NCBI GenBank assembly: GCA_947489525.1 | Contig: CANLDW010000008.1 | Coordinates: 1 to 64,000 of the forward strand | Direction of reading: 5' to 3' | Source: an uncultured Psychrobacter sp. | GTDB lineage: Bacteria; Pseudomonadota; Gammaproteobacteria; Pseudomonadales; Moraxellaceae | Length of the DNA: 64,000 nucleotides | Shown here: positions 9,433-19,823 of the stretch, one piece after another | Layout: each line of letters starts with the position of its first letter | How positions within the stretch are numbered: position 1 is the first letter of the stretch | Notes under the pieces: model-generated | Databases searched by the model: none | What the model saw: only the letters and a program-made list of their open reading frames with translations | What the model was told of the DNA's origin: nothing | Position numbers and translations under genes: made by a program

Positions 9433-10179
9433 CTATTTGTCGTCTAAATCTAAGTAGCGCTGGGCTGCGCTCAGATCAAGCGTGCCTTCATAGATAGCGC
9501 GTCCAGTAATGATACCTTCGATACAGTCACCATAAGGCTTTAGCTGCTCGATATCTCTCATATCAGTAACGCCGCCTGAAGCAATAACAGGCAAACCGCC
9601 TTCGCGCGCCAGATTTACGGTTTGAGAGACATTGACGCCTTGCATCATACCATCACGGGCGATATCGGTATAAACGATAGAGGATACCCCAGCGTCCGCA
9701 AAACGCTTTGCCAGCTCTGTAGCTTTGACACCAGTCACATTTGCCCAGCCGTGGGTGGCGACCATACCGTCTTTGGCATCAATACCTACGATAATATGAC
9801 CTGCAAACTCGCGGCACGCCTGCTCTACAAACTTGGGATCTTCAACCGCTTTGGTGCCAATGATGATATAAGTCAACCCAGCAGTAATGTACTGCTCGAT
9901 AGTCTGCATCGTACGTACGCCACCGCCTAGCTGGACTGGCAGATTTGGATAGGCCTTGGCAATATCATTAACAACGCTTTTATGGACAGGTACGCCATCA
10001 AAAGCACCGTTTAAATCAACCAAGTGCAAGCGGCGCGCGCCAGCCTCTACCCAGCGCGCTGCCATCGCTAGAGGGTCATCAGAAAATACCGTATCGTCTT
10101 CCATACGGCCTTGTTTTAGACGCACACACTTACCATCTTTTAGATCAATGGCCGGAATTATTACAGGTGCAGCACACAT
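9433..10179 (-). CDS. hisA: HisA isomerase (histidine biosynthesis)
   Basis: 1-(5-phosphoribosyl)-5-[(5-phosphoribosylamino)methylideneamino]imidazole-4-carboxamide isomerase, the Amadori rearrangement of the histidine pathway. It is a TIM barrel with the N-terminal catalytic Asp in [15 protein letters not shown], the second catalytic Asp in [12 protein letters not shown], and the phosphate-binding segments LGGGVR and IASGGV. The start is set at ATG 10179 ([13 protein letters not shown]), preceded by GAGGAGGG; a longer reading to 10257 adds 26 Cys/Phe-rich residues not seen in the family. The product is 248 residues, the normal length. hisH and hisB are about 21 kb away, so the his genes are split in this genome. 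Confidence 0.96.
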   Translation of the reverse strand: MCAAPVIIPAIDLKDGKCVRLKQGRMEDDTVFSDDPLAMAARWVEAGARRLHLVDLNGAFDGVPVHKSVVNDIAKAYPNLPVQLGGGVRTMQTIEQYITAGLTYIIIGTKAVEDPKFVEQACREFAGHIIVGIDAKDGMVATHGWANVTGVKATELAKRFADAGVSSIVYTDIARDGMMQGVNVSQTVNLAREGGLPVIASGGVTDMRDIEQLKPYGDCIEGIITGRAIYEGTLDLSAAQRYLDLDDK

Positions 10180-10841
10180 ATCGCCCTCCTCAAAATAAAA
10201 ACAGTTGTTGCATTTAAAGCAAATATTCAATAAACACAAAAATTTAAAAGCCCTCAAAACCTAACTTATTACCTAACTAACAGCCCCGAATCTATAACCA
10301 ATAACTATAAGTTTGAGGTGATTATAACAACCACAATATTAAGTGAATTCAATTACTAACTGGCAATTTTAGGTCACTTTAGCGTATAATCATAGGCATA
10401 TTTCTGTTTGCTTTTTTGGCAAAAAACTCGATTGTTCTAGTGATGAACGACACACTTTTGGTGTGTCTGCAACACTTTGCTAAAAAAGTCAGCAGTTAAG
10501 ATGCCACTGGTACAACCTAGATTTAGGTTTAGTAAACCGTATGATAAGTCTATCATGGCTTTGAGACAATCGTTTTATCAGGTTGTTTTAAGAGGCTCAA
10601 ATTACTTGCCACCTATCATATACCTTGGTAGCCAGTTGCTGCTGTGGTCATTCGGATAAGATATTAACGTGTTGTTAAGGAGTCTGAGGTCAGCGTTAAT
10701 CCTCTTTAATGTAGCTGTGTGTGCATACTATATGATGCAGGCTTTGAGCAAAGCGCCTGTTTAATAGAGTGTTTGTTGCTGCAACCGATATACCAACAGG
10801 ACGTCTGGTATCCTCTCATACTATGGATTAAGTTTTCGCTT
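10180..10841. other. hisA-nqrA divergent intergenic region with structured nqr leader
   Basis: No supported gene is seen in 662 bp. A perfect TATAAT (10385-10390) with a poor -35 (TGGCAA, 10361-10366) is a candidate nqr promoter. Downstream are a perfect hairpin GACACAC-ttttg-GTGTGTC (10449-10467) and a second small hairpin ATACCA/TGGTAT (10790-10811) just ahead of nqrA. If transcription starts near 10397, the nqr leader would be about 445 nt, long enough for RNA-based regulation, but I recognise no known riboswitch. Confidence 0.5.
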
Positions 10842-12191
10842 ATGATTACCATCAAAAAAGGTTTGGATTTGCCCATCACGGGTGAACCCTCTCGCGAAAT
10901 ATCTGAGCACAGACCCGCTCACGTTGCCATTGTCGGCTATGATTACGTAGGTATGAAGCCTACGATGAACGTCAAAGAAGGCGATATTGTTGCAAAAGGT
11001 CAACCCGTTTTTGAAGATAAAAAGCGCGTTGGCGTTATCTATACCGCGCCTGCCGCAGGTAAAGTCGTCGCTGTCAATCGCGGCGAGCGGCGCGTGTTTG
11101 AAAGTCTGGTCATCGCCGTCGACCCGCAGGGCGAAGAGATTGAGTTTGAGCAATTTGGCTCACAGCAGCTCGCTGATCTTGACTCTGAGGTAGTAGAGAC
11201 GCAGCTCATCGCCTCTGGCGAGTGGACGGCGTTTCGTACGCGTCCTTACAGCCGAGCGCCCGATATCGGTGCGCGCCCGCATGCTATCTTTGTCACTGCG
11301 ATAGATACCAATCCATTGTCTTATGATCCTATGTTGCTGATCAATGAACAGCTGCAGGCTTTTAATGATGGTTTGGCGGTGTTGTCAACACTCAGCCCCA
11401 AGACTTACGTTTGTCATCACGCTGATGCTACGTTGCCTAACGTGAGTCGCACACATGGCAACAATGTCACAGAATATCATGCATTTGCAGGTAAGCATCC
11501 AGCGGGTCTTGCAGGGACGCATATTCACTTTTTGCATCCGATCAGTCGCGGCGTGAGTGTCTGGACAATTGGGTTTCAAGATGTCATTGCTATCGGTAAG
11601 CTCTTTACCACTGGGCGTTTGTATACGCGTCGCTTAATCAGCTTAGGTGGTCCTGCGATTAAAGATCCGCATCTGATTGCCACCGAGCGCGGCGCTGATA
11701 TCAACAGCTTAGTCAAAAATCATCTGCTTGCCGGCGATAATCGCGTGATCTCAGGCTCCGTGCTCTCTGGTCGTAAGCTGTTCGATAACGTCGCCTATTT
11801 AGGTCGCTTCCACGATCAAGTATGTGCCCTTGCTGAAGGTCACGAGCGTCCAGCGTTTCATTTCTTTACTCCTGGCAAAAACAGATTCTCTAAGCTGCCC
11901 ATTTACATCTCGCAGTTCTTTAAAAAGAAGTATAACTTTACAACGACAACCAACGGCTCACCACGGGCGATGGTACCTATTGGTATTTACGAAGAGGTGA
12001 TGCCGCAGGATTATTTACCAACGCAATTGCTGCGCGCCTTGATTATTGAAGATATTATTAGCGCTGTTGATTTAGGCGTTCTTGAACTGGACGAAGAAGA
12101 TCTGGCCTTGTGCACCTTCGTCTCTCCTGGCAAATATGAATACAGTGACATTCTGCGTGACAATCTAACGCGTATTGAACTGGAGGGCTAA
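10842..12191 (+). CDS. nqrA: Na+-translocating NADH:quinone reductase subunit A
   Basis: The peripheral cytoplasmic subunit of the Na+-NQR complex, which oxidises NADH, reduces ubiquinone and exports Na+. The N-terminus [16 protein letters not shown] and the biotinyl-lipoyl-like segment ([20 protein letters not shown]) are characteristic, as are the later GTHIHFLHP and [19 protein letters not shown] segments. The start is set at ATG 10842, which gives 449 residues, the family length; an upstream in-frame start at 10719 would add 41 implausible residues. It is first in the nqrABCDEF operon, followed by nqrB after 5 bp. Confidence 0.97.
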   Translation: MITIKKGLDLPITGEPSREISEHRPAHVAIVGYDYVGMKPTMNVKEGDIVAKGQPVFEDKKRVGVIYTAPAAGKVVAVNRGERRVFESLVIAVDPQGEEIEFEQFGSQQLADLDSEVVETQLIASGEWTAFRTRPYSRAPDIGARPHAIFVTAIDTNPLSYDPMLLINEQLQAFNDGLAVLSTLSPKTYVCHHADATLPNVSRTHGNNVTEYHAFAGKHPAGLAGTHIHFLHPISRGVSVWTIGFQDVIAIGKLFTTGRLYTRRLISLGGPAIKDPHLIATERGADINSLVKNHLLAGDNRVISGSVLSGRKLFDNVAYLGRFHDQVCALAEGHERPAFHFFTPGKNRFSKLPIYISQFFKKKYNFTTTTNGSPRAMVPIGIYEEVMPQDYLPTQLLRALIIEDIISAVDLGVLELDEEDLALCTFVSPGKYEYSDILRDNLTRIELEG

Positions 12192-12196
12192 CCACG

Positions 12197-13432
12197 ATGA
12201 AATTTTTACACAATATGTTCGATCGTATGGAGCCGTCCTTTACTAAGGGTGGTAAGCATGAAAAATACTACGCCATCTTTGAGATGTTCGATACGTTTTT
12301 GCGGCAACCTGATTCGACGACGTTTACCTCTTCACACGTGCGCGACGGTATCGATCTAAAGCGCATTATGATTACCGTATGGCTGTGTACGTTCCCCGCT
12401 ATGTTTTGGGGAATGTACAACGTTGGTCATCAAGCGCTCACCGCTATCGCCCAGCTTGGGCTTGAGCCTGAGGGCTGGCGTACGATCATTACGAGTATGG
12501 CAGGTTATAACCCCGATAGCATTTGGGCAAGTTTTGTCTACGGAGCGATGCAATTTTTGCCCATCTATATCGTCACCTTTGCGGTGGGTATCCTCTGCGA
12601 GATTATATTTGCGGTCGTGCGCGGGCACGAAGTCAACGAAGGCTTCTTCGTGACCTCGGTACTCTACGCGCTGATCATGCCGCCAGATATTCCGCTATGG
12701 CAAGTGGCACTCGGTATTATCTTTGGAGTCGTCGTCGCTAAAGAGGTCTTTGGTGGTACGGGTAAGAACTTCTTAAACCCTGCCCTATCTGGTCGTGCTT
12801 TTCTCTACTTTGCCTATCCTGCTTATATGTCGGGGGACTCCGTGTGGACAGCCGTCGATGGCTTCTCGGGAGCGACGCCGCTTGGTCTTGCTGCTCTTGG
12901 GGTCACCCCTGCGGACTTTACCAACGTCTACGGGCAAGCGATTACTTGGAGCGATGCGTTTTTAGGCAACATCCAAGGTAGTATCGGAGAAGTGTCTACA
13001 TTAGCTATCTTAATAGGCGCTGTGTTTTTGCTTTGGACGCGTATTGCGTCGTGGCGCATTATGGCAGGCTGTGTCCTAGGTCTGGTTGCAACCTCACTTG
13101 TCTTTAATTTGATTGGCTCTGAGGATAATCTGATGATGAATATGCCGTTTTACTGGCATCTCGTCATTGGCGGTTTTGCCTTTGGTGCGGTCTTTATGGC
13201 AACGGATCCTGTCTCTGCTGCACACACTAATAAAGGCCGCTGGGCTTACGGTATTTTAATTGGCTTTATGACCATACTCATTCGAGTAGTCAACCCAGCC
13301 TTCCCAGAAGGCATCATGTTGGCTATTTTGTTTGCTAATTTATTTGCGCCTTTATTTGACTACTTTGTAACTCAAGCAAATATCAAGCGCCAAACGGCAC
13401 GGAGGGTTCGTTATGTCCAAGCCCAAAAGTAA
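12197..13432 (+). CDS. nqrB: Na+-NQR subunit B
   Basis: The large multi-pass membrane subunit forming the sodium-conducting core and carrying FMN bound covalently to Thr plus riboflavin. The flavinylation motif SGAT appears in [16 protein letters not shown] (near residue 225). Multiple hydrophobic helices are visible from about residue 55 onward, and the late segment [17 protein letters not shown] matches the NqrB/RnfD family. At 411 residues it has the usual length. The last 20 bp overlap nqrC, indicating translational coupling. The FMN is expected to be attached by the ApbE encoded downstream. Confidence 0.97.
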   Translation: MKFLHNMFDRMEPSFTKGGKHEKYYAIFEMFDTFLRQPDSTTFTSSHVRDGIDLKRIMITVWLCTFPAMFWGMYNVGHQALTAIAQLGLEPEGWRTIITSMAGYNPDSIWASFVYGAMQFLPIYIVTFAVGILCEIIFAVVRGHEVNEGFFVTSVLYALIMPPDIPLWQVALGIIFGVVVAKEVFGGTGKNFLNPALSGRAFLYFAYPAYMSGDSVWTAVDGFSGATPLGLAALGVTPADFTNVYGQAITWSDAFLGNIQGSIGEVSTLAILIGAVFLLWTRIASWRIMAGCVLGLVATSLVFNLIGSEDNLMMNMPFYWHLVIGGFAFGAVFMATDPVSAAHTNKGRWAYGILIGFMTILIRVVNPAFPEGIMLAILFANLFAPLFDYFVTQANIKRQTARRVRYVQAQK

Positions 13433-14327
13433 TAATAGTAGAACGATCATTGTAGCTTTGACGCTATGTTTGGTGTGTTCGGTACTCGTCTCCGCAGTCG
13501 CTGTCGGTCTTAAGCCTTCACAAGTTGAGAACGCGCGTTTAGATCGCAACAAAAACATTTTGGTAGCAGCGGGAATGTTTGATCCTGCCTCTGATACCGC
13601 CGATGACGTTGCTGAGCGTTTTGCTGACTTTGATGTAGAGATTGTAGATCTACGAGCAGGCAACTACTTAGATGATGATCAATTATTAGACGTTGGTATC
13701 ACTGATCGCAACGCTTATGATGCCAGTCAAGCAACCAAAAACGAAGCGCTTAGTGAAGACTTGGGCGAGAACGATCTTGCGAGTATTGGCCGCGTCCCTA
13801 AGTACGCCAAAGTCTATGTCAAAAACGATGATGCAGGCAATCCTGAGATGGTGGTATTACCCATCCAAGGCTATGGTCTATGGGGTACGATTTACGGATT
13901 TTTGACGCTTGAGAGCGATATGAATACCATTAGAGGTATCAGCTTTTATGAGCATAAAGAAACCCCAGGTCTGGGCGCTCGTATTGAGGAGCCCAAGTGG
14001 CGCGCTATGTGGAGTGGTATCCACTCGTACGATGAAAACGGCGAGGTTGCTACAGGCGTGACCAAAGCAGGTAATCCTAAAGAGAATTGGGTTGATGGGA
14101 TAAGCGGTGCGACCCTAACCAGTCGCGGTGTGAGCAACATGATCCAGTTTTGGCTTGGCGATCTAGGCTATAAGCCTTATTTAGATCATCTGCGTGAAGA
14201 GAGTGGTGTGACGCTTGATGAGACCACCAATAGCATTGATGCGCAAGCAAACCCAAAGCTTGACCAAAAGACTGATCCGGTAGCTGTAGTGGCAAGCGCA
14301 CCTACAGTAGCTGGCAAGGAGGCATAA
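13413..14327 (+). CDS. nqrC: Na+-NQR subunit C
   Basis: A periplasm-facing subunit with one N-terminal membrane helix ([20 protein letters not shown], about 11-30) and covalent FMN on Thr of the SGAT motif ([16 protein letters not shown], near 225-240). The conserved segment [15 protein letters not shown] and [11 protein letters not shown] are typical. At 304 residues it is longer than the roughly 255-residue enterobacterial and Vibrio proteins I know; the extra part is an Ala/Thr/Asn-rich, probably disordered C-terminal tail from about 268. It overlaps nqrB by 20 bp and precedes nqrD by 1 bp. ApbE is the expected modifying enzyme. Confidence 0.96.
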   Translation: MSKPKSNNSRTIIVALTLCLVCSVLVSAVAVGLKPSQVENARLDRNKNILVAAGMFDPASDTADDVAERFADFDVEIVDLRAGNYLDDDQLLDVGITDRNAYDASQATKNEALSEDLGENDLASIGRVPKYAKVYVKNDDAGNPEMVVLPIQGYGLWGTIYGFLTLESDMNTIRGISFYEHKETPGLGARIEEPKWRAMWSGIHSYDENGEVATGVTKAGNPKENWVDGISGATLTSRGVSNMIQFWLGDLGYKPYLDHLREESGVTLDETTNSIDAQANPKLDQKTDPVAVVASAPTVAGKEA

Positions 14328-14328
14328 C

Positions 14329-15000
14329 ATGGCTGATGTAAAAAGCATTTTAACCACGCCTATTTTTGATAATAACCCGATTGGTTTACAGATATTAGGT
14401 ATATGCTCGGCGCTTGCCGTCACGACTAACATGTCTAACGCGCTGGTGATGTGTGTCGCGTTGACATTAGTGACGGCGTTTTCGAGCTTTTTTATCTCTA
14501 TAATCCGTAACAAGATTCCATCGAGCATACGTATCATTGTGCAGATGACGATTATTGCGTCCTTGGTTATCTTGGTCGATCAGGTTCTAAAAGCGGTCGC
14601 TTACGATGTCAGTAAAGGCTTATCTGTCTTTGTTGGTCTCATTATCACTAACTGTATTGTGATGGGGCGTGCCGAGGCTTTTGCTATGAGCAACCCACCC
14701 GTACCTAGTTTTTTAGACGGTATTGGTAATGGTATGGGCTACTCTGCGGTGCTGTTATTCGTTGCGACCATCCGTGAGCTTCTCGGTTCAGGGACTTGGT
14801 TTGGTATTACGATATTACAGCCTGTCACTGAGGGTGGGTGGTATCTACCTAATGGTCTGCTACTACTACCGCCATCTGCGTTCTTTATCATCGGTTTATT
14901 TATTGCCATTGTCCGTATTTGGAAGCCTGAGCAGATCGAAGAGGCTGATTTTGTCATGAAGCCGCAATCCAAAGCGATGGCACATAGAGGTGGTCACTAA
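14329..15000 (+). CDS. nqrD: Na+-NQR subunit D
   Basis: A multi-pass membrane subunit of Na+-NQR, homologous to NqrE in inverted topology, together coordinating the intramembrane 2Fe-2S cluster. The Cys-containing motif [17 protein letters not shown] (about 103-119) and the starting [20 protein letters not shown] are family features. It has about six hydrophobic helices in 223 residues. Its stop and the nqrE start share one base (15000), so translation is coupled. Confidence 0.97.
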   Translation: MADVKSILTTPIFDNNPIGLQILGICSALAVTTNMSNALVMCVALTLVTAFSSFFISIIRNKIPSSIRIIVQMTIIASLVILVDQVLKAVAYDVSKGLSVFVGLIITNCIVMGRAEAFAMSNPPVPSFLDGIGNGMGYSAVLLFVATIRELLGSGTWFGITILQPVTEGGWYLPNGLLLLPPSAFFIIGLFIAIVRIWKPEQIEEADFVMKPQSKAMAHRGGH

Positions 15001-15608
15001 TGGGACATTATATTAGCTTATTTATCACCTCAGTCTTTATTGAGAATATGGCACTAGCCTATTTCTTAGGCATGTGTACGTTTTTGGCAGTTTCCAAAAA
15101 GGTCTCAACAGCGATAGGTCTTGGGGTTGCCGTTATTGTGGTTATGGGTATCACCGTCCCGCTCAATAACTTATTGTTTCAGTTCATCCTAAAAGATGGC
15201 GCATTGGCATGGGCAGGCTTTCCTGCTATTGACTTGAGCTTTTTGGGCTTACTGAGTTATATCGGTCTGATTGCCGCGACAGTACAGATCCTTGAGATGT
15301 TCTTAGACAAGTTCGTGCCCGCCCTCTATAACGCGCTTGGCGTGTTCCTACCCTTGATCACAGTGAACTGCGCTATCCTTGGCGGCGTCCTATTTATGGT
15401 TGAGCGTGATTACAACTTTAGCGAGTCTATGGTTTATGGTATCGGGGCAGGTTTTGGCTGGGCCGTTGCGATTGTGGCGCTTGCAGGCATCCGTGAAAAG
15501 CTCAAATACTCAGATATTCCAGGGCCACTACGCGGCTTAGGCATCACCTTTATTACCGTAGGCTTGATGTCGCTTGGCTTTATGTCGTTTGGCGGTATGT
15601 CAATCTAG
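15000..15608 (+). CDS. nqrE: Na+-NQR subunit E
   Basis: A partner of NqrD in the membrane; conserved Cys residues in [19 protein letters not shown] (about 18-36) and [17 protein letters not shown] (about 118-134) ligate the iron cluster between the two subunits. It is 202 residues with six predicted helices, as expected. It is followed by an 88-bp gap before nqrF that contains TAAGGA as the nqrF ribosome-binding site but no clear terminator. Confidence 0.97.
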   Translation: MGHYISLFITSVFIENMALAYFLGMCTFLAVSKKVSTAIGLGVAVIVVMGITVPLNNLLFQFILKDGALAWAGFPAIDLSFLGLLSYIGLIAATVQILEMFLDKFVPALYNALGVFLPLITVNCAILGGVLFMVERDYNFSESMVYGIGAGFGWAVAIVALAGIREKLKYSDIPGPLRGLGITFITVGLMSLGFMSFGGMSI

Positions 15609-15696
15609 AAGCCATTTAACTCATTTATTCGGTTGCGGTATGACGAGCCTATAGGGTGTCGTCCTACCCCTACCCCATAGATTAAGGATACTTATC

Positions 15697-16932
15697 ATGG
15701 ATTATGCTACGGCGATTGGCGGCGTTGCTATGTTTACCGTGATCATCATGAGCTTAGTTGCTATTATTTTGGCAGCCCGCTCAAAGTTGGTCAGCTCAGG
15801 CGACGTTACTATTCACATTAATGATAATCCAGACAACGATGTAGTAACACCAGCCGGTGGTAAGCTTTTGCAAACCTTGGCTAGTGAAGGTATATTTTTG
15901 TCCTCGGCATGCGGCGGCGGCGGTACATGCGCGCAGTGTAAATGCCGCGTTATTGAAGGCGGCGGCTCAATCTTGCCCACAGAAGAAGGGCACTTTACTC
16001 AAGGTGAAATTCGCGACAATATGCGTCTTGCCTGTCAGGTTGCCGTCAAACAGGATATGCAAATTGAGATTGATCCTGAATTCTTTGATGTGCAAAAGTG
16101 GGAGTGTGAGGTTATCTCCAATGATAACGTTGCCACCTTTATCAAAGAGCTGGTGCTAAAGATTCCAGAAGGCGAAGAGGTGAACTTCCGCGCGGGTGGT
16201 TATGTGCAGTTGGAGGCGCCGCCACACGAAGTGCATTACAAAGACTTTGATATTGCTGAAGAGTACCGCGAGGATTGGGAAAAGTTTGGTATTTTTAAAT
16301 ACGTCTCAAAAGTGGATGAGCCGGTTATCCGTGCCTATTCAATGGCGAACTATCCTGAAGAGCGCGGTCTTATCAAGTTCAATATTCGTATTGCTAGTCC
16401 GCCGCCTAAAGGTCCTGAAGGCATACCACCGGGTAAAATGTCTTCGTGGGTATTTAGCCTCGTGCCTGGTGATAAAGTCACCGTGTCTGGACCTTATGGG
16501 GAGTTCTTTGCCAAAGAGACAGACGCTGAGATGATATTCGTTGGCGGCGGTGCGGGTATGGCGCCTATGCGCTCGCACTTATTTGATCAACTCAAACGTC
16601 TCAATACCGATCGTAAGATTAGCTTTTGGTACGGCGCGCGCTCTATTCGTGAGATGTTCTACGTTGAGGATTTTGATCAATTAGAAGAAGAGTTTGATAA
16701 CTTTGAGTGGCACGTGGCGTTATCTGATCCACTGCCAGAGGACAATTGGGAAGGGCCAACAGGCTTTATCCATAATGTGCTATTAGAGAACTACCTCAAA
16801 GATCATCCAAACCCAGAGGACTGCGAGTACTATATGTGCGGGCCGCCGATGATGAACGCAGCAGTGATCGATATGCTGCACAGTCTTGGCGTCGAGGATG
16901 AAAACATCATGCTTGATGACTTTGGTGGTTAA
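15697..16932 (+). CDS. nqrF: Na+-NQR subunit F (NADH dehydrogenase module)
   Basis: The electron entry point of the pump. An N-terminal membrane anchor (about 10-27) is followed by a plant-type 2Fe-2S ferredoxin domain with Cys ligands in [14 protein letters not shown] (about 70-83) and LACQV (about 111), then a ferredoxin-NADP+ reductase-like module binding FAD (RAYSMANYP) and NADH ([27 protein letters not shown] near the C-terminus). It has the full length of 411 residues. A terminator follows, separating it from the SDR and apbE genes. Confidence 0.97.
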   Translation: MDYATAIGGVAMFTVIIMSLVAIILAARSKLVSSGDVTIHINDNPDNDVVTPAGGKLLQTLASEGIFLSSACGGGGTCAQCKCRVIEGGGSILPTEEGHFTQGEIRDNMRLACQVAVKQDMQIEIDPEFFDVQKWECEVISNDNVATFIKELVLKIPEGEEVNFRAGGYVQLEAPPHEVHYKDFDIAEEYREDWEKFGIFKYVSKVDEPVIRAYSMANYPEERGLIKFNIRIASPPPKGPEGIPPGKMSSWVFSLVPGDKVTVSGPYGEFFAKETDAEMIFVGGGAGMAPMRSHLFDQLKRLNTDRKISFWYGARSIREMFYVEDFDQLEEEFDNFEWHVALSDPLPEDNWEGPTGFIHNVLLENYLKDHPNPEDCEYYMCGPPMMNAAVIDMLHSLGVEDENIMLDDFGG

Positions 16933-16970
16933 CGCCGGTGTAACGCCTTAGCAATACTTTAGTGAATAGT

Positions 16971-17000
16971 AAAAAGAGTCTCAGTTGAGGCTCTTTTTTA
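16971..17000 (+). terminator. Terminator after nqrF
   Basis: AAAAAGAGTCTC (16971-16982) pairs with GAGGCTCTTTTT (16987-16998) around AGTT, with one G-U pair, ending in a T-tract. It closes the nqrA-F operon. Confidence 0.88.
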
Positions 17001-17093
17001 TGCAGACAAGCAGGCTACAATTTTAACTAGTAACTCAAAGCGGCTCTCCTATAGTATTAAACACTCCCCAGCGTTGATAAAAAAGGAATTGTT

Positions 17094-17894
17094 ATGAAAA
17101 CGAATATAAAGGACTTGACGATCTGGATAACTGGCGCTTCAAGCGGTTTAGGAGAAGCCTTGTCCATTGCCTTTGCCAAAAAAGGCGCAACGATTATTTT
17201 AAGTGGGCGCAATAAAGATAACTTAGAAGCGGTAAAAAAGCGCTGCAAAAAACCAAAAAAACATATTATTGTGCCCTTTGATATTAGCGATAGCGAACAG
17301 ACCAAAAGCGCTTATCAAGAAGTTAAAGCTAAAGCAGGCCACGTCGATTGGCTGATTAACAACGCAGGTGTCAGTCAGCGCTCACTTATTATGGACACCA
17401 GTGAGGACGTCGAGCGTCAAATCATGGAGCTGGACTACTTTGCGCAAACGCGGCTGACTCGGCTGGTATTGCCAGACATGATCGCACAAGGCGGCGGCAA
17501 GATCGTTATGATGTCGAGCGTCGCCGGTCTCATCGGCACGCAGTATCGCGGCGCCTACAGTGCCGCCAAAGCAGCGATCCACTTATGGGCGAACAGTCTA
17601 CGTGCAGAGCTTTACGATCAAGGGATAGAGGTTGCCACAATATTTCCAGGCTTCATTCAAACCAATGTTTCGATTAATGCCTTAACAGGCGATGGTAGCG
17701 TGCAAGGCACTATGGATGAGGCGACTAATAAAGGCTTGAGCGCGACTGACTTTGCCAAGCAAGTGGTGAAAGCGTTAAGTAAAGGTGAGGAGTATATCAT
17801 CGTAGCGGGTCAACAAGAAAAAATGGCGGTTAGAGTGAATCGTTTATCGCCGCCGAAACTCTATAAAATGATTCGTAAATCTAAAGTGACGTAA
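17094..17894 (+). CDS. Short-chain dehydrogenase/reductase, substrate unknown
   Basis: A classical SDR oxidoreductase with the Rossmann motif TGASSGLGEAL (about 14-24), NNAG (about 89-92), the catalytic Ser in MMSSVAGLIGT and the catalytic YSAAKAA (about 155-161). Its 266 residues are typical and resemble the DHRS7/YqjQ-like group of SDRs acting on lipids or steroids. AAGGAA lies 7 bp upstream of the start. It sits between nqrF and apbE, but nothing in the sequence ties it to Na+-NQR. Confidence 0.88.
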   Translation: MKTNIKDLTIWITGASSGLGEALSIAFAKKGATIILSGRNKDNLEAVKKRCKKPKKHIIVPFDISDSEQTKSAYQEVKAKAGHVDWLINNAGVSQRSLIMDTSEDVERQIMELDYFAQTRLTRLVLPDMIAQGGGKIVMMSSVAGLIGTQYRGAYSAAKAAIHLWANSLRAELYDQGIEVATIFPGFIQTNVSINALTGDGSVQGTMDEATNKGLSATDFAKQVVKALSKGEEYIIVAGQQEKMAVRVNRLSPPKLYKMIRKSKVT

Positions 17895-18091
17895 TTAAAG
17901 TATATTACTAAGCGTTTATATTACTAAGCGCTAAAGTTAGCTCGCTAAAATAACATAGCTAGAACTCAAAGCCACTTAGAGGGTAAGCTATATTAATGCT
18001 ATTGCATCATGGTTGATTTGTCTTAAGGGGTGTAAGATAGCTGTTATAGGCGCGCTTTCACCTCTTTTTTATTATTACTATTATAAAACCT

Positions 18092-19210
18092 ATGATACAT
18101 TCAAAACCGTTTTTAACCTTTAAACTCCCTACTCATAAGCCTATTTTTGTACTTATAGGCTCTGTAGCTACTTTTAATCTAACGGCTTGCCAGCAGCCGC
18201 CAGAGTATGATTATCTAAGCGGTGAGACGATGGGCACAAGCTATCACATCAGCTATAAACTACCAAAAGATATCGATGAAAATGAGATACAAGCCGCGAT
18301 CGATCAGCGTTTGCGACAGATCAACGATAGTATGTCTACCTATCAAGACGACTCTACCATCTCTAAATTCAACCGTGCTCCCAAAAATAACTCTATCGTT
18401 ATCGATGCTGATTTTGATAACGTCCTTGAGGTTTCAAGACAAGTCTACCAACTATCCAACGGTGCGTTTGACCCAACGGTGATGCCGCTAATTGAGACCT
18501 GGGGTTTTGGTAGTACGATGACTGTTGAAAGATTGCAAAGTCCACCCAGTAGCGAGCAAATTGCTATGGCAAAAGCTTTGGTAGATTTTGAGAGTATTGT
18601 AAAAGACGGCAATGCGATTTATAAAACCAAAGATGGCGTCGGTCTAGATTTTTCAGCAGTCGCCAAAGGCTATGGCGTCGATGTTATCGCCGATGTATTA
18701 AAAACGGACTATAAGATTCGCAATTATATGGTGGAGATTGGCGGCGAGGTGGCAACCTCAGGGGTTAGCTCGCAGCAGCAGCCATGGCAGATTGCCATTG
18801 ATGCCCCCATTAAAGATAGTACGGTAACGGATCGGCAAACCCTAGCAATTATTCGTCAGCCGACCGTAGGTGGCAATAGCATGCACTTGGCAACCTCAGG
18901 TAATTATCGCAATTCAGTCACCTTTAATGGTAAAGATTATAGTCATACTATCGATCCCAATACAGGGATGCCCATTGTTGGCGGCGCGCCTTCTGTCACA
19001 GTTGCTGACGATACGGTTGCTCGCGCTGATGCGTGGGCAACGGCGCTCACCGCTATGCCCTATAAGAGCGCGCTGGCACTAGCAAAGCAGCAAAATGTCG
19101 CAGCGTTATTTGTTATCGCTCGTAATACAGCAGATAGTGAGGAGTGGCAAATCGTAGAGACACCCGCTATGCAACTGATGCGCGCGAACAAAAAACCTCA
19201 AGCGATGTAA
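18092..19210 (+). CDS. apbE: FAD:protein FMN transferase (lipoprotein)
   Basis: Transfers FMN from FAD onto Thr in SGAT motifs, as found here in NqrB and NqrC. The N-terminus has a lipoprotein signal with lipobox LTAC (Cys about residue 34), placing the enzyme in the periplasm, and ETMGTSYHISY, the start of the ApbE domain. Further family motifs are MSTYQDDSTISKFN, VGLDFSAVAKGYGVD, the Gly-rich EIGGEV and the metal-site region YSHTIDPNTGMP followed by ADAWATAL. At 372 residues it is complete. Its position 1.2 kb after nqrF and before nqrM fits a role in maturing the sodium pump. Confidence 0.95.
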   Translation: MIHSKPFLTFKLPTHKPIFVLIGSVATFNLTACQQPPEYDYLSGETMGTSYHISYKLPKDIDENEIQAAIDQRLRQINDSMSTYQDDSTISKFNRAPKNNSIVIDADFDNVLEVSRQVYQLSNGAFDPTVMPLIETWGFGSTMTVERLQSPPSSEQIAMAKALVDFESIVKDGNAIYKTKDGVGLDFSAVAKGYGVDVIADVLKTDYKIRNYMVEIGGEVATSGVSSQQQPWQIAIDAPIKDSTVTDRQTLAIIRQPTVGGNSMHLATSGNYRNSVTFNGKDYSHTIDPNTGMPIVGGAPSVTVADDTVARADAWATALTAMPYKSALALAKQQNVAALFVIARNTADSEEWQIVETPAMQLMRANKKPQAM

Positions 19211-19360
19211 CAAGTAATAAGTGCTTGATAATAAAACACTCTTCTCCCAAATCGACGCAGATATTTGCTATAATAATGGTATCTTGTGGCATTTCATACG
19301 GTCACATAAGCAGCTAGTGATATAAACCGCTGTTTTTATTCTTAGAATCGAGGTTACCCG

Positions 19361-19606
19361 ATGCTTAGCCAACTACTTCCTATACTTGCTATTACCTTTA
19401 CTGTATTTGTGCTGTTCTTTTTGTTTATGGGTATTGGCTATATGTTTAAAAAGCAGCCGCTTAAAGGTTCATGCGGCGGTGTGGCTAATTTGATGGGTGA
19501 TGAGCGCTGCTCGTTTTGCGGTGATGATCCTAATAAATGTGATTCTCTGCAAGCTGAAGATCAAGCTCGTACCCTTAAAGCTGCCGAATTAGGTAAATCG
19601 GTTTAA
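19361..19606 (+). CDS. nqrM: Na+-NQR maturation factor NqrM (DUF539)
   Basis: An 81-residue protein with one N-terminal transmembrane helix (about 6-28) and a Cys-rich C-terminal part (SCGGVANLMGDERCSFCGDD, then KCD). NqrM is needed to build the iron centre held by NqrD and NqrE; the clustered Cys residues are thought to deliver iron. Its place directly after apbE matches the order known in Vibrio-type loci. Length and motif spacing match the DUF539 family. Confidence 0.95.
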   Translation: MLSQLLPILAITFTVFVLFFLFMGIGYMFKKQPLKGSCGGVANLMGDERCSFCGDDPNKCDSLQAEDQARTLKAAELGKSV

Positions 19607-19694
19607 GTAACCTTTAATATCTAAATATTTATTTCTAAATACTGTCTTGGTTACCATACGCGGGTAGTACGAGCTCGCCTCGCCTCTTATAATC

Positions 19695-19730
19695 GTGCTA
19701 AGTATCTTGTTTGATACTTAGCACTTTTTC
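19695..19730 (+). terminator. Terminator after nqrM
   Basis: A perfect 12-bp stem GTGCTAAGTATC (19695-19706) / GATACTTAGCAC (19713-19724) with loop TTGTTT and a following TTTTT. Confidence 0.92.
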
Positions 19731-19823
19731 GTTTATGTCATCTACGAACCTGTCACAACATCCGCTAAGGGATGGTTTACAAGTCATTTCTTACTCTTTC
19801 TTTATTTTAATAGTCGTGCCGCT

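Noticed and set aside
10719..10841. Upstream extension of nqrA
   Set aside because: The added 41 residues are Cys/Leu-rich and not seen in NqrA; ATG 10842 gives the family N-terminus.
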